Below are positions 11,680 through 23,800 of a stretch of DNA of 64,000 bases, piece by piece. How positions within the stretch are numbered: position 1 is the first letter of the stretch; each line of letters starts with the position of its first letter. Position numbers and translations under genes: made by a program. The DNA lies in NCBI GenBank assembly GCA_002007465.1, contig LNAC01000335.1:1329040-1393039 (forward strand), in the 5' to 3' direction. The DNA is from Ailurus styani. Taxonomy: Eukaryota > Chordata > Mammalia > Carnivora > Ailuridae. Below the pieces are notes generated by a model, which saw nothing but the letters and a program-made list of their open reading frames with translations, was not told the DNA's origin and made no database searches.

Positions 11680-14600
11680 CATAGTTTTTTCTTTTTTATT
11701 ATTGAAGAACAATTTTGGCATACAATATTATATTAGTTTCAGGTGTACAACATAGTGATACAACAATTCTATACATTACTCAACACTCACTGCCTTAAGT
11801 GTAGTCACCATATATTATTACAAAACTATTGACTATATTCCCTATGTTGTACTTTTCATCTCCATGAGTAACTTATAACTGGAAGTTTTTATTTTTTATT
11901 TTTATTATTTTTTAATTTAAATTCAATTAGCCAACATGCAGTACATCATTCATTTCTGATGTAGTGTTCAATGATTCATTAGTTGTGTGTAACTGGAAGT
12001 TTGTATTTCTTGATCCCCTTCACCCATTTCATCCATCCCATCGCACATCTCCCCTCTGGCAACTACCAGTTTCTTCTCTGTATTTATTCAGAGATATTTA
12101 TATTCACACCTTCTTTATCCATTCATTTATTGATGGATACTTGTGTTGCTTCCATATCTTGGCTATTGTAAATAATGGTGCAATAAACATAGAAGTGCAT
12201 ATACCTTTTCAAATCAGTATTTTCATTTTCTTTGGGTAAATACCCAGCAGTGGAATTACTGGATCATATGGTATTTCTATTTTTAAATTTTGTAGAAAGC
12301 TCCATATTATTTTCCATAGTGGCTGCACCAGTTTGTATTCCCACCAAGAGTGGATCAGGGTTTCCTTCTCTCCATACCCTTGTCCACACTTATTTTTTGC
12401 CTTTCTGATAATAACCATTCTCACAGGTGTGAGGTGGTATCTCACTGTCGTTTTCACTTGCATTTCCCTGATGATGAGTGATGTTGAGCATCTTTTCATG
12501 TGTCTGTTGGCCATCTGTGTGTCTTCTTTGGAAAAAAAATGTCTATTCAGGTCCTCTGCCCATTTTAAAAGCAGATTATTTGGCTTTTTGGTATTGAGTT
12601 CTTTTTTTTTAATTTTATTTTTATTCTTTGCCCAAGGGGTACAGGTCTGTGAATCATTTGAGTTCTTTATATATTTTGTATATTAACCCTCACTGGATAT
12701 AGCATTTTCAAATATCTTCTCCTGTTTGGTACGATGCCCTTTAATTTTGTTGATAGTTACTTTTGTTGCGCAAGTTGTTTTAAATTTTGGTGTAGTCCCA
12801 ATAGTTTATGCTTGCTTTGTGTCTCTTACCCGAGGAGACATGTCCATAAATATGTTGCAAAGGGTGATGTCCAAGAGATTACTGCCTGTATTTTCTTTTA
12901 GGATTTTTACGGTTTCAGGTCTCACATTTGGGTCTTTAACCATCTTGAGTTTATTTTTGTGTATGGTGTAAGAAAGTGGTCTAGTTTTATTCTTTTGCAT
13001 GTAGCTGTCCAGTTTTCCCAACCCCATCTGTACCATCCTTTTCTTACTGAATGGTCTTGGCACCCTTGTTGAAAATCAGTTGATTATATAAGTGAGGGTT
13101 AATTTCTGGGCATCCCATTGGTGTATATGACTGCCTGGATGTCAGTACTACACTTAGCTTTGTACGTGTGAGACCCCCAAGCTCTGCTCTTCTTTTCAAT
13201 ACTGTTTGGGCTATTTGGATCCCTTGAGAGTCTATATGCATTTTGGGATGAATTTCCCTACTTCTGCAAAAATGTCTCTGAGATTTTGATAAGAATTGCA
13301 CTGAATCTGTGGATCACTTTGGGTAATACGGACATCTTAATAATATTAATTCTCCTAATACATGAACATGGGATGTTATTCCATTTATTGGTGTCCCCTG
13401 GGTTTCCTTCTCCAATGCTTTGTAGTTTACAAAGTACAAAGTTGTTTGTCTCCATGGTTAGGTTTATTCCTAAGCATTTTTTTCCTTTTCCATGCTATTA
13501 CAAATGGAGCATTTCTTTCTTCATATATGATCATGTCATCTGTGAATAAGTAGCCACATATCCTCTTCCCATAGAAATTTTAGAATAATATTGTTTATAT
13601 CTATAACAAAGCCTTACAGTACTAGTATTTTGAGAGAAGCGGCATTAAACCTATATTTAATCTAGAGAGAATTGGCATCTTTCCTATGTTGAATCTTCCA
13701 ATTCATGAGCTTAGTATGCCTCTCCACTTATTCAGATATTCTTGGACTTTTCTCAACAGCATTTTGTGGTTTTGAGCACACAAGTCTTGGACGTGTCTTG
13801 TGAGATTTATAGCTAAGTATTTTTTTTAAACAATTGTAGATGGTTCTATACTTTAACTTCAGTTTACACGTACTTGTTGCTAGTATTGTTGATGTACAAT
13901 TGATTTTTGTATGTTGATCTTATAACTTGAGAACTTGCTAAGCTCATTAATTTCTAGGACGTGTGTGTGTGTGTGTGGTGTGTGTGTGTGTGCAGATTCC
14001 TTGGAATTGTCTACGATCATGTCATCTGAAAATAGGTACAGTTTTGTTTCTTCCTTCCCAATCTGTACAGCTTTTATTTCCTTTTCTTGTCCTACTGCCC
14101 TGGCTAGAACTTCCACTGCTATTGGGTAAGAATGGACATCTCTTGTACCCACATTAAGGGAAAACAACTCAATCTTTCACCATTAATTATGATGGTAGAT
14201 GTAGGATTTTTGTAGATGCTCTTTATCAATTTGAGGACGTTTTCCCTTCCCAGGTTGCGGAGAATTTTCATCACAAATGGATGTTAAATTTTGTCAAATG
14301 TTTCTTCTCCATTAATGTATTACATCATGAATTTTTTGTTTGTTCGCCTGTTAATATGATCGATAATATTGATTGAGTTTCAAATATTGGATCAGATTTA
14401 CTCTCCTGAAATAAACACAACACTCAAAATGTATGTGCTTTGATATATGTGGAATTCTATTTGCTAATATAGCGTTAAGACTTTTGTATCCACATTAATC
14501 CAGAATGTTGGTCAGAGGTATTTTCGTGTGTGTGCTGTGCTTGTCTGATTTTGCCAGCATAGTAATACTGGCTTCATAGAAGGTGCTGAAAAGTATTCTC

Positions 14601-14900
14601 TTTTTATTTTGTGAAAAAAATTATAGGAGATTATTGATAATTACTTTTTAAATATCTGCTATAATTTTCAAATAAACCTATTCTGGAGATTTCTTTTGGG
14701 GAGTTTTTAAATTACAAATTTGATTTCTTTAATAGTTATCAGGCTATTCAAATTACTCATCTCCTATTGGGTGAATTGTGGTAGTTTGTACTTTTGGAGA
14801 AATCGGTCCATTTCATTTAAGAGGTTTCATGATGGGTATATAATTTATTACTATATTGTGTCAACAACATTTTATCTGATCAAACGGAGTGTGGCAACTT
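11680..14900 (-). mobile_element. Long L1 fragment: 3' UTR plus ORF2
   Basis: The minus strand reads from ORF2 (near 14900) to the 3' UTR (near 11700). Translated pieces carry L1 hallmarks: reverse-transcriptase active-site region FSDDMIV near 14010-14030, and the C-terminal segment with [13 protein letters not shown] and [14 protein letters not shown] at 12209-12514. Frameshifts and stops break it throughout. A (GT)n run at 13961-13993 lies inside. Confidence 0.85.
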
Positions 14901-15488
14901 CACCTCCCTTTATATCATTTTGCTCTCCCTCATTTGTAATATAATTATTACATATTTCTCTCTGTGCACGGAGGGATATTAGGCAGTGCTGTGATGTTTG
15001 CCTCAACCAGCTAACATAATTTAGAAAATCTGTCAAGACTATACTATCAGCCCCCTGGGCAAATAATAATAATAAAAATAAATTTAAAAAGAAGGCTATA
15101 CTATCAGGGCTCATTGCTACAGTCTGTTACTAGAGAAGTTTCTCCGAATGTGTAGAGTGCCTGAGACCACAAGGAGGAGACGCAGCGTCCCTTCCTGAGC
15201 ATGAAGCTGTCTCTGGATGTTGCTTCTCCAGCTGCCCTTTGCCACTGATGATCGTTTTTCTCCTCCTTTGGGGGAATAAAAGGGAAGGGACTTTGAGTGG
15301 TTTGAAAAAAAAAAAATCTATCCCATTTACCCATATCTGCACTCTTGCCATGTTCTTCCTTCATCTTGATTCCTCCATTTTCCTTCTGTGTACAGAACTT
15401 ACTGTAGTATCCTAGCTATACTGCAGACAAGTTCTCTTAGAGTTTTTGAGACTCTTTTGATTTAAAAATCACTTAAAAAATTAGTGGG
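14901..15488. other. Unassigned sequence
   Basis: Flanks of L1 and unassigned DNA; a T/A homopolymer pair near 15305-15318. No exon or RNA gene recognised. Confidence 0.4.
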
Positions 15489-15597
15489 CTTTAGGGACAT
15501 CTGGCTGGTCCAGTCTGTAGAGCATGCAACACTTGATCTCAGGATTGTAAGTTCAAGCTGCACATTGGGTGTAGAGACTACTTAAAAATAAAATCTT
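15489..15597 (+). mobile_element. Older tRNA-type SINE without CT-rich body
   Basis: TTTAGGGACATCTGGCTGG head, GATCTCAGGATTGTAAGTTC, ATTGGGTGTAGAGACTACTT and AAAATAAAATCTT end. This is the older Can-SINE-related layout that ends in GTGTAGAGATTACTT. Confidence 0.7.
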
Positions 15598-15805
15598 TTT
15601 TTTTTTAAGATTTTATTATTTGACAGTGTGAGAGACAGCACAAGCAGGGGGAGGGGCAGAGGGAGAGAGAGAGAAAGAGGCTCCCTGCTGAGCAGGAGGA
15701 CCTATGTGGGGCTCCTGGGGCTCCATCCCAGGACCCTGGGATCATGACCTGAGCCGAAGGCAGATGATTCACCGATTGAGCCACTAGGTGTGCCGAGGCA
15801 CCTCT
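15598..15805 (-). mobile_element. Can-SINE, minus strand, abutting an older SINE
   Basis: TTTTTTTTTAAGATTTTATT start, CATCCCAGGACCCTGGGATC, CCTGAGCCGAAGGCAGATGA, GAGCCACTAGGTGTGCC end. The AAAATAAAATCTTT after it repeats the end of the older SINE, so it probably landed in that SINE's A-tail. Confidence 0.8.
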
Positions 15806-15825
15806 TAAAAAAATAAAATCTTTAG

Positions 15826-16330
15826 AAAAAATTAATGGACTTTATTTGGGGATAGTTTTACATTCACGGAAAAATTTAGTGGCAAATACAACTGTCTCAT
15901 CACCACCTACCCACCCCCATCCCAGTTTCTTCCATAATTAACAACTTACATTAGTTTGATACATTTGTTACAGTTATGAGCCGTGCTTATTATTATCATT
16001 AACTAAAGTCTATCACTAAGGTTCACATTTTGGATTATACATTTCATAGATGTACAACTGGATAAATGACAAATGGATAATAGACAAGTATATATCACTA
16101 CAGTATCATAAAAGTGCAGTTCCACTATTTTAACAGTTCCTGTGCTCCACCTAGGCTTCCCTTCCTCCCTCCACCCGAAATCCTGGAAACCACTGATCTT
16201 TCCACTATCTTCATAGTTTTGCTTTTTCCACGGTCATATAATATAGCTGGAAACTACAGCTTTTTCAGTTGGCTTCTTTGATTTAGCAATGTGCATTTAA
16301 TATATTGTTTCCCTCTGGCTGCTTTCATTA
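15826..16330 (-). mobile_element. Old L1 3' UTR fragment
   Basis: TTTGGGGATAGTTTTACATT, ACCACCTACCCACCCCCATC, TTAACTAAAGTCTATCACTA and ATCCTGGAAACCACTGATCT recall the complement of L1M-type 3' ends. Confidence 0.55.
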
Positions 16331-17190
16331 TTATTTTTTTTTATTTAATTTTTTGCCTTTAGTTTCCAGAAGTTTTACTACATTGTGTGTCTTGAATGTA
16401 TTTCTTTGGGTTTAACCTATTCGGAATTCAGTCAGCTTCTTGAATCTCTTGTCTATTTCTTTAGCCAAACTCAGGAAATTTTCAGACTTTATTTTTCTGA
16501 GTACTTTCGCAGCCTCACTCTTTATACTCTCCTTCTGGGACTCTGATGTTAGATCTTTTGTAATAGTCCCACTTTCCTATTTTCTCTATGATGTTCATAT
16601 AGGGTAATTTCTATTGTTCTGTCAAGTTCACGAATTCTTTCCTCTGTCCTCTCTATTCTTTTATTGAGCCATCCACTGAATTTTCAATAGTGATTATTCC
16701 ATTTTTTTAAATTTCCCAAATTCCACTAGTTCTTCTTTATATCTTCTATTACTTTACTGAGGCTTTTTACAAGTTTTTAAAAAATGCTTTTGCCAGAATG
16801 TTTCTTTGATTCCATATAAAAATTAGAATCTATTTGTCTGTATCTACAAAAACTCTTTCTGGAATTTTGATTGGTATTGAATTAAATGAATAGATTAATG
16901 AGAATTAATACACTAACTATATGACATCCTCTAATTCATGAACATGATATGTCATTCCATGTATTTAGGGCTTCTTCTTCTTCCTTTTTTTTTTTTTTTG
17001 TATTTAGGGCTTCTTTAATTTCTTTCATCAGTGCTTGGAAGTTGTCAGGCAACAGATCCTGTGCATGCTTTGTTAGGCTTATTTACATATGTTTGTAAAT
17101 ATATATTTATTATCTAGTTATATATATATTTAAATTTTAGAGGTACTGTGAATAGTACTTAAATAGTACTTTAAAATCAGTTTCCTATAG
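16331..17190 (-). mobile_element. L1 fragments (5' region and ORF2)
   Basis: T-rich sequence with AGAATCTATTTGTCTGTATC, GGAATTTTGATTGGTATTGA and ATTCATGAACATGATATGTC (complement of L1 ORF2), preceded by segments like old L1 5' regions. TTTAGGGCTTCTT occurs twice around a T-run (16966 and 17003), suggesting a small local duplication. Confidence 0.6.
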
Positions 17191-18900
17191 ATACAATGAA
17201 ATCCCAGTAAAAACTGTAGCAAATTATTTTGTGGATGTTGACAAACTGATATTATAGTTTATACACGGAGACAAAAGACCAAGAATAATCAACATAATAT
17301 TAAAGGGGAAGAGCAAAGTTGGAGGACTGATGTTACCCAATGTCAATACTTGCTATAAAGCTACAGTAATCAAGACGGTGTGGTATTGGAAAAAGAAAAG
17401 ACAAATAGATCAATGGGACAGAACAGAAAGCCCAGAAACAGGCCCACATAAATATAACCAACTGATCCTTGACACAAGGGCAAAAGCAAAACGATGGAGC
17501 AAAGGTAGTCTTTTCAACAAATCATGGAACAATAGGACATTCACATGCAAAGAATGAATCTAGACTCAGACCTTACACCCTTCACAAAAATTAACTCAAA
17601 ATGGATCACAGACCTAAATGTAAAATGCAAAACTATAAAAATCATTGAAGATATCACAGCAGAAAATCTAGATGACCCTGAATTTGACAATGACTTTTTA
17701 GATACAGAATCAAAAGATAAGCTGGATTCCATTAAATGAAAAACTCCTCTGTAAAAGACAATGTCAAGAGAATGCAAAGACAATCGACAGATTGAGAGAA
17801 AATATTTGCAAAAGACAAATTTAAACTGTAATCCAAAACATACAAAGAGCTCTTAAAACTCAACAATAAAAAAACAATTAAAAATGAGCCAAAGACCTAA
17901 ATAGGTACGGCAACAAAGAAGATACATGGATTACAAATAAGCATATGAAAAGATGTTTCCTATCATATGTCATCAGAGAAGTGCAAAAATTAAAACAACA
18001 ATGAGATATCACTACACACCTGTCGGAATGGCCAAAATCTGGAATCTGGAACGCTGACACCACCAAATGCCAGGGCAGCAATAGCAACTGTCTTTGTGGA
18101 GAGTACAAAACGGTACAGTTACTTTGGAAGACTGTCTGGTAGGTTCTTACAAATCTAAACACACTCTTACCATACTACCCTGCAACTGCACTCCTTAATA
18201 TTTACCTGAATAGGGCGCCTGGGTGGCTCAGTGGGTTAAGCCGCTGCCTTTGGCTCAGGTCATGATCCCAGGGTCCTGGGATCGAGGTCCGCATCGGGCT
18301 CCCTGCTCGGCGGGGAGCCTGCTTCCTCCTCTCTCTCTGCCTGCCTCTCTGCCTACTTGTGCTCTCTATCTCTCTGTCAAATAAATAAATAAAATCTTTA
18401 AAAAAAATCTTAAAAAAATATTTACCTAAATAAAATGAAAACTAATCTCCATATCGAATTACGTACACAGACATTTATAGAAGCTATATTCATAAATACC
18501 ACAACTTGGAAGCAACCAAAATGTCCTTCAGCAGGTGATGGATAAATGGTACATCCAGACAACAGAACATGATTCACTATTTAAAAGAAATGAATTACTA
18601 AGCCACGAAAAGATATGAAGAGACCTTAAATTACTCATAAGTAAAAGAGCTAATCTGAAAAGGCTACATACTGTATGATTCCAACCATATGACATTTGAA
18701 AAAGGCAAAATCATGGGTATAGTAAAAAGATCAGTGCTTGCCGTGGTTTGGAGAGAAGGGATGAACAGATGAAGTACAGAGGATTTTCAAGGCTGTGAAA
18801 ATACTCTGCACGATACCATATTGGTGGACACATGTCTACACATTTGTCCAAATCCACAGAATGTACAAAACCAAGAGTGAACTCTAGTGCCAACTATGGA
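17190..18900 (+). mobile_element. L1 ORF2 3' part, interrupted by a Can-SINE
   Basis: Sense orientation: GATACAATGAAATCCCAGTA, GGAGGACTGATGTTACCCAA, ACAGAAAGCCCAGAAACAGG, then the usual ORF2 C-terminal region. The open frames at 17330-17557 and 17545-17739 belong to it. A Can-SINE splits it at 18213-18416. Confidence 0.8.
18213..18416 (+). mobile_element. Can-SINE inside L1
   Basis: Full-length young-looking copy from GGGCGCCTGGGTGGCTCAGT to CAAATAAATAAATAAAATCT plus A-rich tail. AATATTTACCT occurs before (18198-18208) and after (about 18417-18427). Confidence 0.92.
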
Positions 18901-19079
18901 CTTTGAGTGATTATGATGTGTCAGTATTTCATTGATTCTAATTCTGGTGGAGGATGTTAATAATTGGGGAGGCTATGCGTGTGTGCAGGCAGGGAATATT
19001 GGGGCAATCTCTGTACTTTCCCTCAATTTTTCTGTGAACCTTCCACTGTTCTAAAATATTGTCTTAGAAAAAAATAACT

Positions 19080-19560
19080 TTTCAATTATTTATTGGTGTT
19101 ATACAAAAATATGAATAATTTTTTGTTAACCTCTTGTCATATGATCTTCCCAAACTTACTAGTTCAAGATTTTTTTCCTTCGACATTCCTTGGAATTTTC
19201 TATACACACAATCATATCATCTGCAAATAGGACAGTTTGCTTTCTTCCCTACGTGTGTACCTATCTTTTCCAGTTCTGCCTAGCAAACTGGCTAGGATTT
19301 TCAGCTCAATGGAATAAAAGTGGTAGTAGTGGTCATTCTTGCCTTGTTTTCATTCTTAGGTGAAAGCATTCAATTTTTCATCCTGAGTGGTGATGCTTGC
19401 CTTTGTTTTTTTGTAGATCCCTTTTATCAGATTAAGGAAGTCCTTCCTATTCCTAGTCTGTTGAGAGTTTAATCATGAATGGATGTTGAATTTGTCAAAT
19501 GCTTTTGCATCAACTGGTATGATGTGATATCTCTTCTTCAGACTGAAGACAGTCTCTTTT
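19080..19560 (-). mobile_element. L1 ORF2 fragment
   Basis: Complement of L1 ORF2: ACAATCATATCATCTGCAAA, TTCTTGCCTTGTTTTCATTC, TGAATGGATGTTGAATTTGT. Degenerate. Confidence 0.65.
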
Positions 19561-19724
19561 TAAACAAAAGAAAACTAAAACAAGGGTAATTCATCAATAA
19601 TTGTATCTAAGATTTTTAAGAGGGAAACTTTATCGTATTCATTTTTATAAATTCATATGAAAAAGTCTATTTAAGGGGATACATAGTAAATAGCACAGTG
19701 AAACACCATCAACCTTTTTTTTTA

Positions 19725-20085
19725 AATATGCCTCGGTTTATTTTTTAAATTTTATTAACATAAAATGCATTACTTGTTTCAGGAGTACAGGTCTGTGATT
19801 CTTCAGTCCTACACAATTCACAGCACTTACCACAGCACATACCCTCCCCAATGCCCATCACCCAGCCACCCCATCCCTCCCATCCCCCCTCCCCTCCAGC
19901 AACTCTCAGTTTGTTTCCTGAGATTAAGCATCTCTTATGGTTTGTTTCCCTCTCTGGTTTCATCTTCTTTCATTTTTCCTTCCCTTCCCCTATAATCCTC
20001 TGTCATGTTTCTCAAATTCCCCATATCATTCTCTTAGCATAATACCCTCTAGTTCCATCCACGTCATTGGAAATGGCAAGATTTC
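19725..20085 (-). mobile_element. Carnivore L1 3' UTR fragment
   Basis: TTTCAGGAGTACAGGTCTGT, CAATGCCCATCACCCAGCCA, CCCTCCAGCAACTCTCAGTT and CCCTCTAGTTCCATCCACGT are the complement of a carnivore L1 3' UTR. It stops at a T-run (20084-20101) where different sequence begins. Confidence 0.7.
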
Positions 20086-21130
20086 TTTTTTTTTTTTTTT
20101 TGAGCCTTTGTAAAAGTATTTTTGTAAATTTGTCAAATGTCCTGAGTCTCCTACATTTACTACCAAACTTGTAGGTTTTCTCCACGGTATCTGCCACTCT
20201 GAAAGGAGGGACATTCTCCAAGTCTGTATTCTTCAAGTCTGTTGTTTTGTACAACCATTTAATATCTTCCTTACAACTAAGTTGTACTTCCCAGTAACAC
20301 CCACAAGCATCCAATTCTTCCCATTTCAAGACATATTTTCTACAAGTTCCTAGGAAAGAAATATTTTATGTCATATAGACAGCAAAATTTTGGATAGTTG
20401 TTGAAGTCTAACTACATAAAGGTGATCTAGATTACCTAAGAATATTTTTAGATAGTTAGTGCTCACAAAATCTTGCCGAACCCTCTGTAATTGGTTTTAA
20501 TATATTTCTATATATGTACAGTCATTAAATTCTCATTTACACTTATAAAACAGGTATTTCAAAGAGTCTCTTGGGGATTCTGATCACATATCTACTTATT
20601 AAAAGTCCCTTTCAAATATATTTATGATTAGTATTCTTTTAATGTAGTCTCCATGCTGTGATTTATTATTTTAAAATGGCCAACCTGCAATAAATTGTAT
20701 AAAATATACATACATTTTGTTTGTAGAAAGTGAAGAGTATACTAAATTACTTAAAATATCTTTTCACCAGTGTAAGAATTTTAATTTCACTATGTTTTTG
20801 TCTATTAACAAGTATAATTCTTTCGCCTCACTTGAGGAATTATTTAAGTCTTATAATTTTGGAGATCTACGTAATGCCCTTGTTTATTTTCATTTCCTTG
20901 ATTCAGACTGTAGATTCTGCTCATCTTCCGGTTCACACGCCAACAATAAAGAGAAAGGAGTATCATAGTAGTATCCTCCTTCCAACTAAGGTACTTGATT
21001 TAATTATAAGCTTAGTGGATTCCTTTCAAAATGAGAATAAATTGGTTTTGCTGTTACTGTCTTGGCATTTACCAAATTTTTTTTTGCAGTCACATTCATC
21101 AAACCTCCAATCAGATTTAAAAAATTAACA
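20084..21130 (-). other. Possible retrocopy ending at a poly-T run, otherwise unassigned
   Basis: An 18-base T-run ends an L1 piece, and unrelated sequence follows. On the minus strand this would be a transcript-like stretch with a poly-A tail. The last open frame there (about 20,112-20,329) runs straight into the A-run, with residues such as CRRLRTFDKFTKILLQRL. I do not recognise it as any gene, and no flanking duplication was found. It may simply be non-coding. Confidence 0.25.
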
Positions 21131-21419
21131 CAACAGAAAATTTCACTATAAAAATCTTCTTAAGGTTTGAATACAGCACAGGGGTAAAACATTTAGTGAC
21201 AATTTCAGGGGAATGTCTTTTCTATTAAATGGGCTTTGCTATGTCTGTCAAGTCTCATTTAGAAATCATAGATGATGGTAAACTAATTAACTGAGTTTTG
21301 CCCTGAAATCCATCAAGGGATCTGTATCCCATGTCTCATAACTTACTCCCAGATAAATTCTAAATTCTGCTGTAATTCAAATGTAAAACTGAAACCATGT
21401 AAGTACTAGAAATGTACTA

Positions 21420-22040
21420 GAAAGTCTTATAATTTTGAAGGAGAAAAAGTCTTTGTTTTTTGAATCAATGTAATGCCTACTTAACAAATAATCAAAAATG
21501 ACCAAAATATTCAAAGCATTCCTCTTTATTAGCAATAAGTAACCAGAAGATGTAACGAATAGTAATAAAGAGGAAATTTATAAAAACAACAAACATGCTT
21601 TCCCAAACCTGATAGCAAATATTATCATAAAAGATGAAACACTAAATCTTTTCAATTAAAACCAGGAACAGTATAGAATTACCCCATATCACCATTAGTA
21701 TTCAGTAGTTTCTAGGAAATGCAATAAAAATGAAAATAAAATGGCTGGAATAAACATTGGAACATAACAGTCTTTCATAAGATTGATATGATTGTTTGCC
21801 CACAATACCTAAGAGACTCTGGTTTAAAAAAATAACCTACTAAAATTAATAAGGTAAATATATAAAATACCACGGGTTATCTCTGTTATATAATGAATAT
21901 CTAGGAAAGAAATAGAAGATATTTATATGCCAAGATCAACAAATATATATTAAAGAAAACGAAGAATAAAATAAACATGATGAGCATTTTGTCAAAATTA
22001 ATGCATATAAGGCAGTATCAATTGGAATATCAAAAGTATT
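21420..22040 (+). mobile_element. L1 ORF2 fragment
   Basis: A-rich sense-strand L1-like sequence (AGATGAAACACTAAATCTTT, AGTTTCTAGGAAATGCAATA, CCTAAGAGACTCTGGTTTAA). No open frame of length. Confidence 0.5.
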
Positions 22041-23290
22041 TTATTTTCTTCTCTCCTGTTTTCCTTCCTTTTTCCCCTGGGGACTGGTGGTTGATCACCG
22101 TATATTAAAACAGGCCTACATCTCTGCTTTCTACTGAAAGCCAACAAAGGGAGAAAGAATAGCAGGCGGATGAGTGGGCATAAGGTTGGAAGATGAAAGC
22201 CTGGGTGAACTTAGCAGAGCTGAGGAATCTTCCTGCCGAGGGTTCGGGAGGGCCTACTGGAGAGTCCCAAGACAGTCGGTCCCTGAGGAGCCCAGAGGAC
22301 TCAGGGATTGGAGACACCAGGTCCCCCAGGAGGCGAGGGTGATGTGCAGCTGTGCAAAAAGGGGAACTGAAGACCTGAGTAGGGGGTGCAGGGAGCCCCA
22401 TCCACACACGGTGCCCACGCCAGGGCCTGCAGACTCCGCCCTCCTGCCCACTCCACAACGAGCAAACAGACATACAAAGGAGAGCCGACTTGCCAACGAG
22501 TGTTTGAGAAGCCAGACATGGATTAGGATTAGGATTAATGCAAATCAATCAGTCAATTGATTAATGCAAATTAGGATTTGCATATTGCTAATTTACGGTA
22601 ACAGTAATTTTGAGGGCAAAGAGGCATGGTCAAAAATGGATAATCCTCGGTGGGTTGGTTACCGCTTTGTTGCGAATTCTGTGACAGCATTTGCAGCTTT
22701 TCTTTATTGGGGTTTCAGTTAGAAATTTCAGGACGCCCTCCATCTCAGTGACGCAGCCCGTTTCACTGGACCTTCCCATTCAGGATTATTTTTTTATTGG
22801 TAGTAGAAAATGAAACACATGATTTTCTAGAGAGAGAAAATTTTGAAATTATTCTTTCTGTCCAAAGAAGGTATAAAAACCGTGTTATTTTTTGCTTACC
22901 CCTCCTCATTAAAGTATATACACAAAGGCAATTCTCACTCCACCCACTGAAGAATCTGTCAGTCGAGAAAGCATCTTTGCAAGGTTCAGGATATATTGGC
23001 CCAAATAAAAGCCAGGCTTGATTTATTTAGTTCCAAACAGTATTAATGAATATGTGATCACCAATGAAACAATTCTCCTCCTCCTCTTTCTCTTGGTGAT
23101 TTTTGGGGGGATCTGCTCAACATTCCCTAATTATGAAGTAATGAGGGGACGAGAATCTTCCATTCTGGTGAGAAAAGCGGGGGAGCTGTTTTTCTTTGTA
23201 CATAAAATGATATTTGGGGCCAGGATCTGTGATCAGAATCACCTCTTCAACGTTACTTCACCTTCAGTGCTTGGTTGGTCTGTCTTGTAG
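22041..23290. other. Sequence upstream of the first MRCK-like exon
   Basis: A GC-richer patch at 22,160-22,500 gives overlapping open frames on both strands but no recognised product. ATTAGGATTAGGATTAATGC with repeated CAATCAATCAGTCAATTG lies near 22,522-22,560. The last bases before 23,291 form the intron 3' end (GGTCTGTCTTGTAG) of the MRCK-like locus. Confidence 0.4.
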
Positions 23291-23397
23291 AGTAAGAGCC
23301 ACCGGTTTTTCCTCACGTCCTTCACTGCCCCCACCAAGTGTCACCAGTGCACGTTCTCTGATGGTGGGTTTGATAAGACAAGGCTGTGCCTGTGACG
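23291..23397 (+). pseudogene. CDC42BPA-like: Exon A: C1 zinc finger, first half, frameshifted
   Basis: Acceptor TCTTGTAG, donor GACG|GTAAGA. Reading from 23291 the peptide is SKSHRFFLTSFTAPTKCHQC, the start of a C1 domain with its first histidine and the CxxC pair. After TGCACG there is one extra T (23354 or 23355), and the frame shifts. Reading resumes one base later as SLMVGLIRQGCACD. Removing one base gives 106 nt, leaving one base for the next exon, which matches exon B. Without correction the frame is lost within the domain. A sequencing error in a TT pair is possible. Confidence 0.85.
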
Positions 23398-23472
23398 GTA
23401 AGACCCGGGGAAGAGAGGCGTGGGGGGCCAGGGCCGGCATCTCTACCCTCAGGTGCCCTCGTCAGCAGGGGT

Positions 23473-23800
23473 TCCTGCAGAAAGCACACACCCTGGGGGG
23501 CGTAGAAACACAGAAATGTATTGCTCACAGGCCAGAAGTCGGGTTCTGGTGAGAGCTCCCTTCGGCGGGGGGTGGGGGGGCAGACTGCTGACTTCTGCTT
23601 GTACCCTCACAGGGCGAAGGGGCCGGAGAGCTTTCTGGAGCCTCTTTCATAAGGGCATTCATCCCATTCATGAGGGTCCCACTCTCAGTTCCTCAGGGCC
23701 TCCCATAGGCCCTGCCTCCGAATCTCACCACATTGGGAGGGGATACAGGTCAGCATATGAATTTGGGGGGGCACAGAAATTTGGTCCATTGTAATACGTT
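23473..23800 (-). mobile_element. MLT1-like LTR remnant in intron A-B
   Basis: GTAGAAACACAGAAATGTATTG, CAGGCCAGAAGTCGGGTTCT, CATTCATGAGGGTCCCACTC, CTGCCTCCGAATCTCACCAC and CATATGAATTTGGGGGGGCA follow MLT1 order in reverse orientation. Confidence 0.65.

Noticed and set aside
13961..13993. Short regular repeats as a possible CRISPR or regulatory array
   Set aside because: Simple (GT)n microsatellite in an L1; no spacers.
12209..14167. Several minus-strand open frames of 85-101 codons
   Set aside because: They are broken pieces of L1 ORF2, not host genes.
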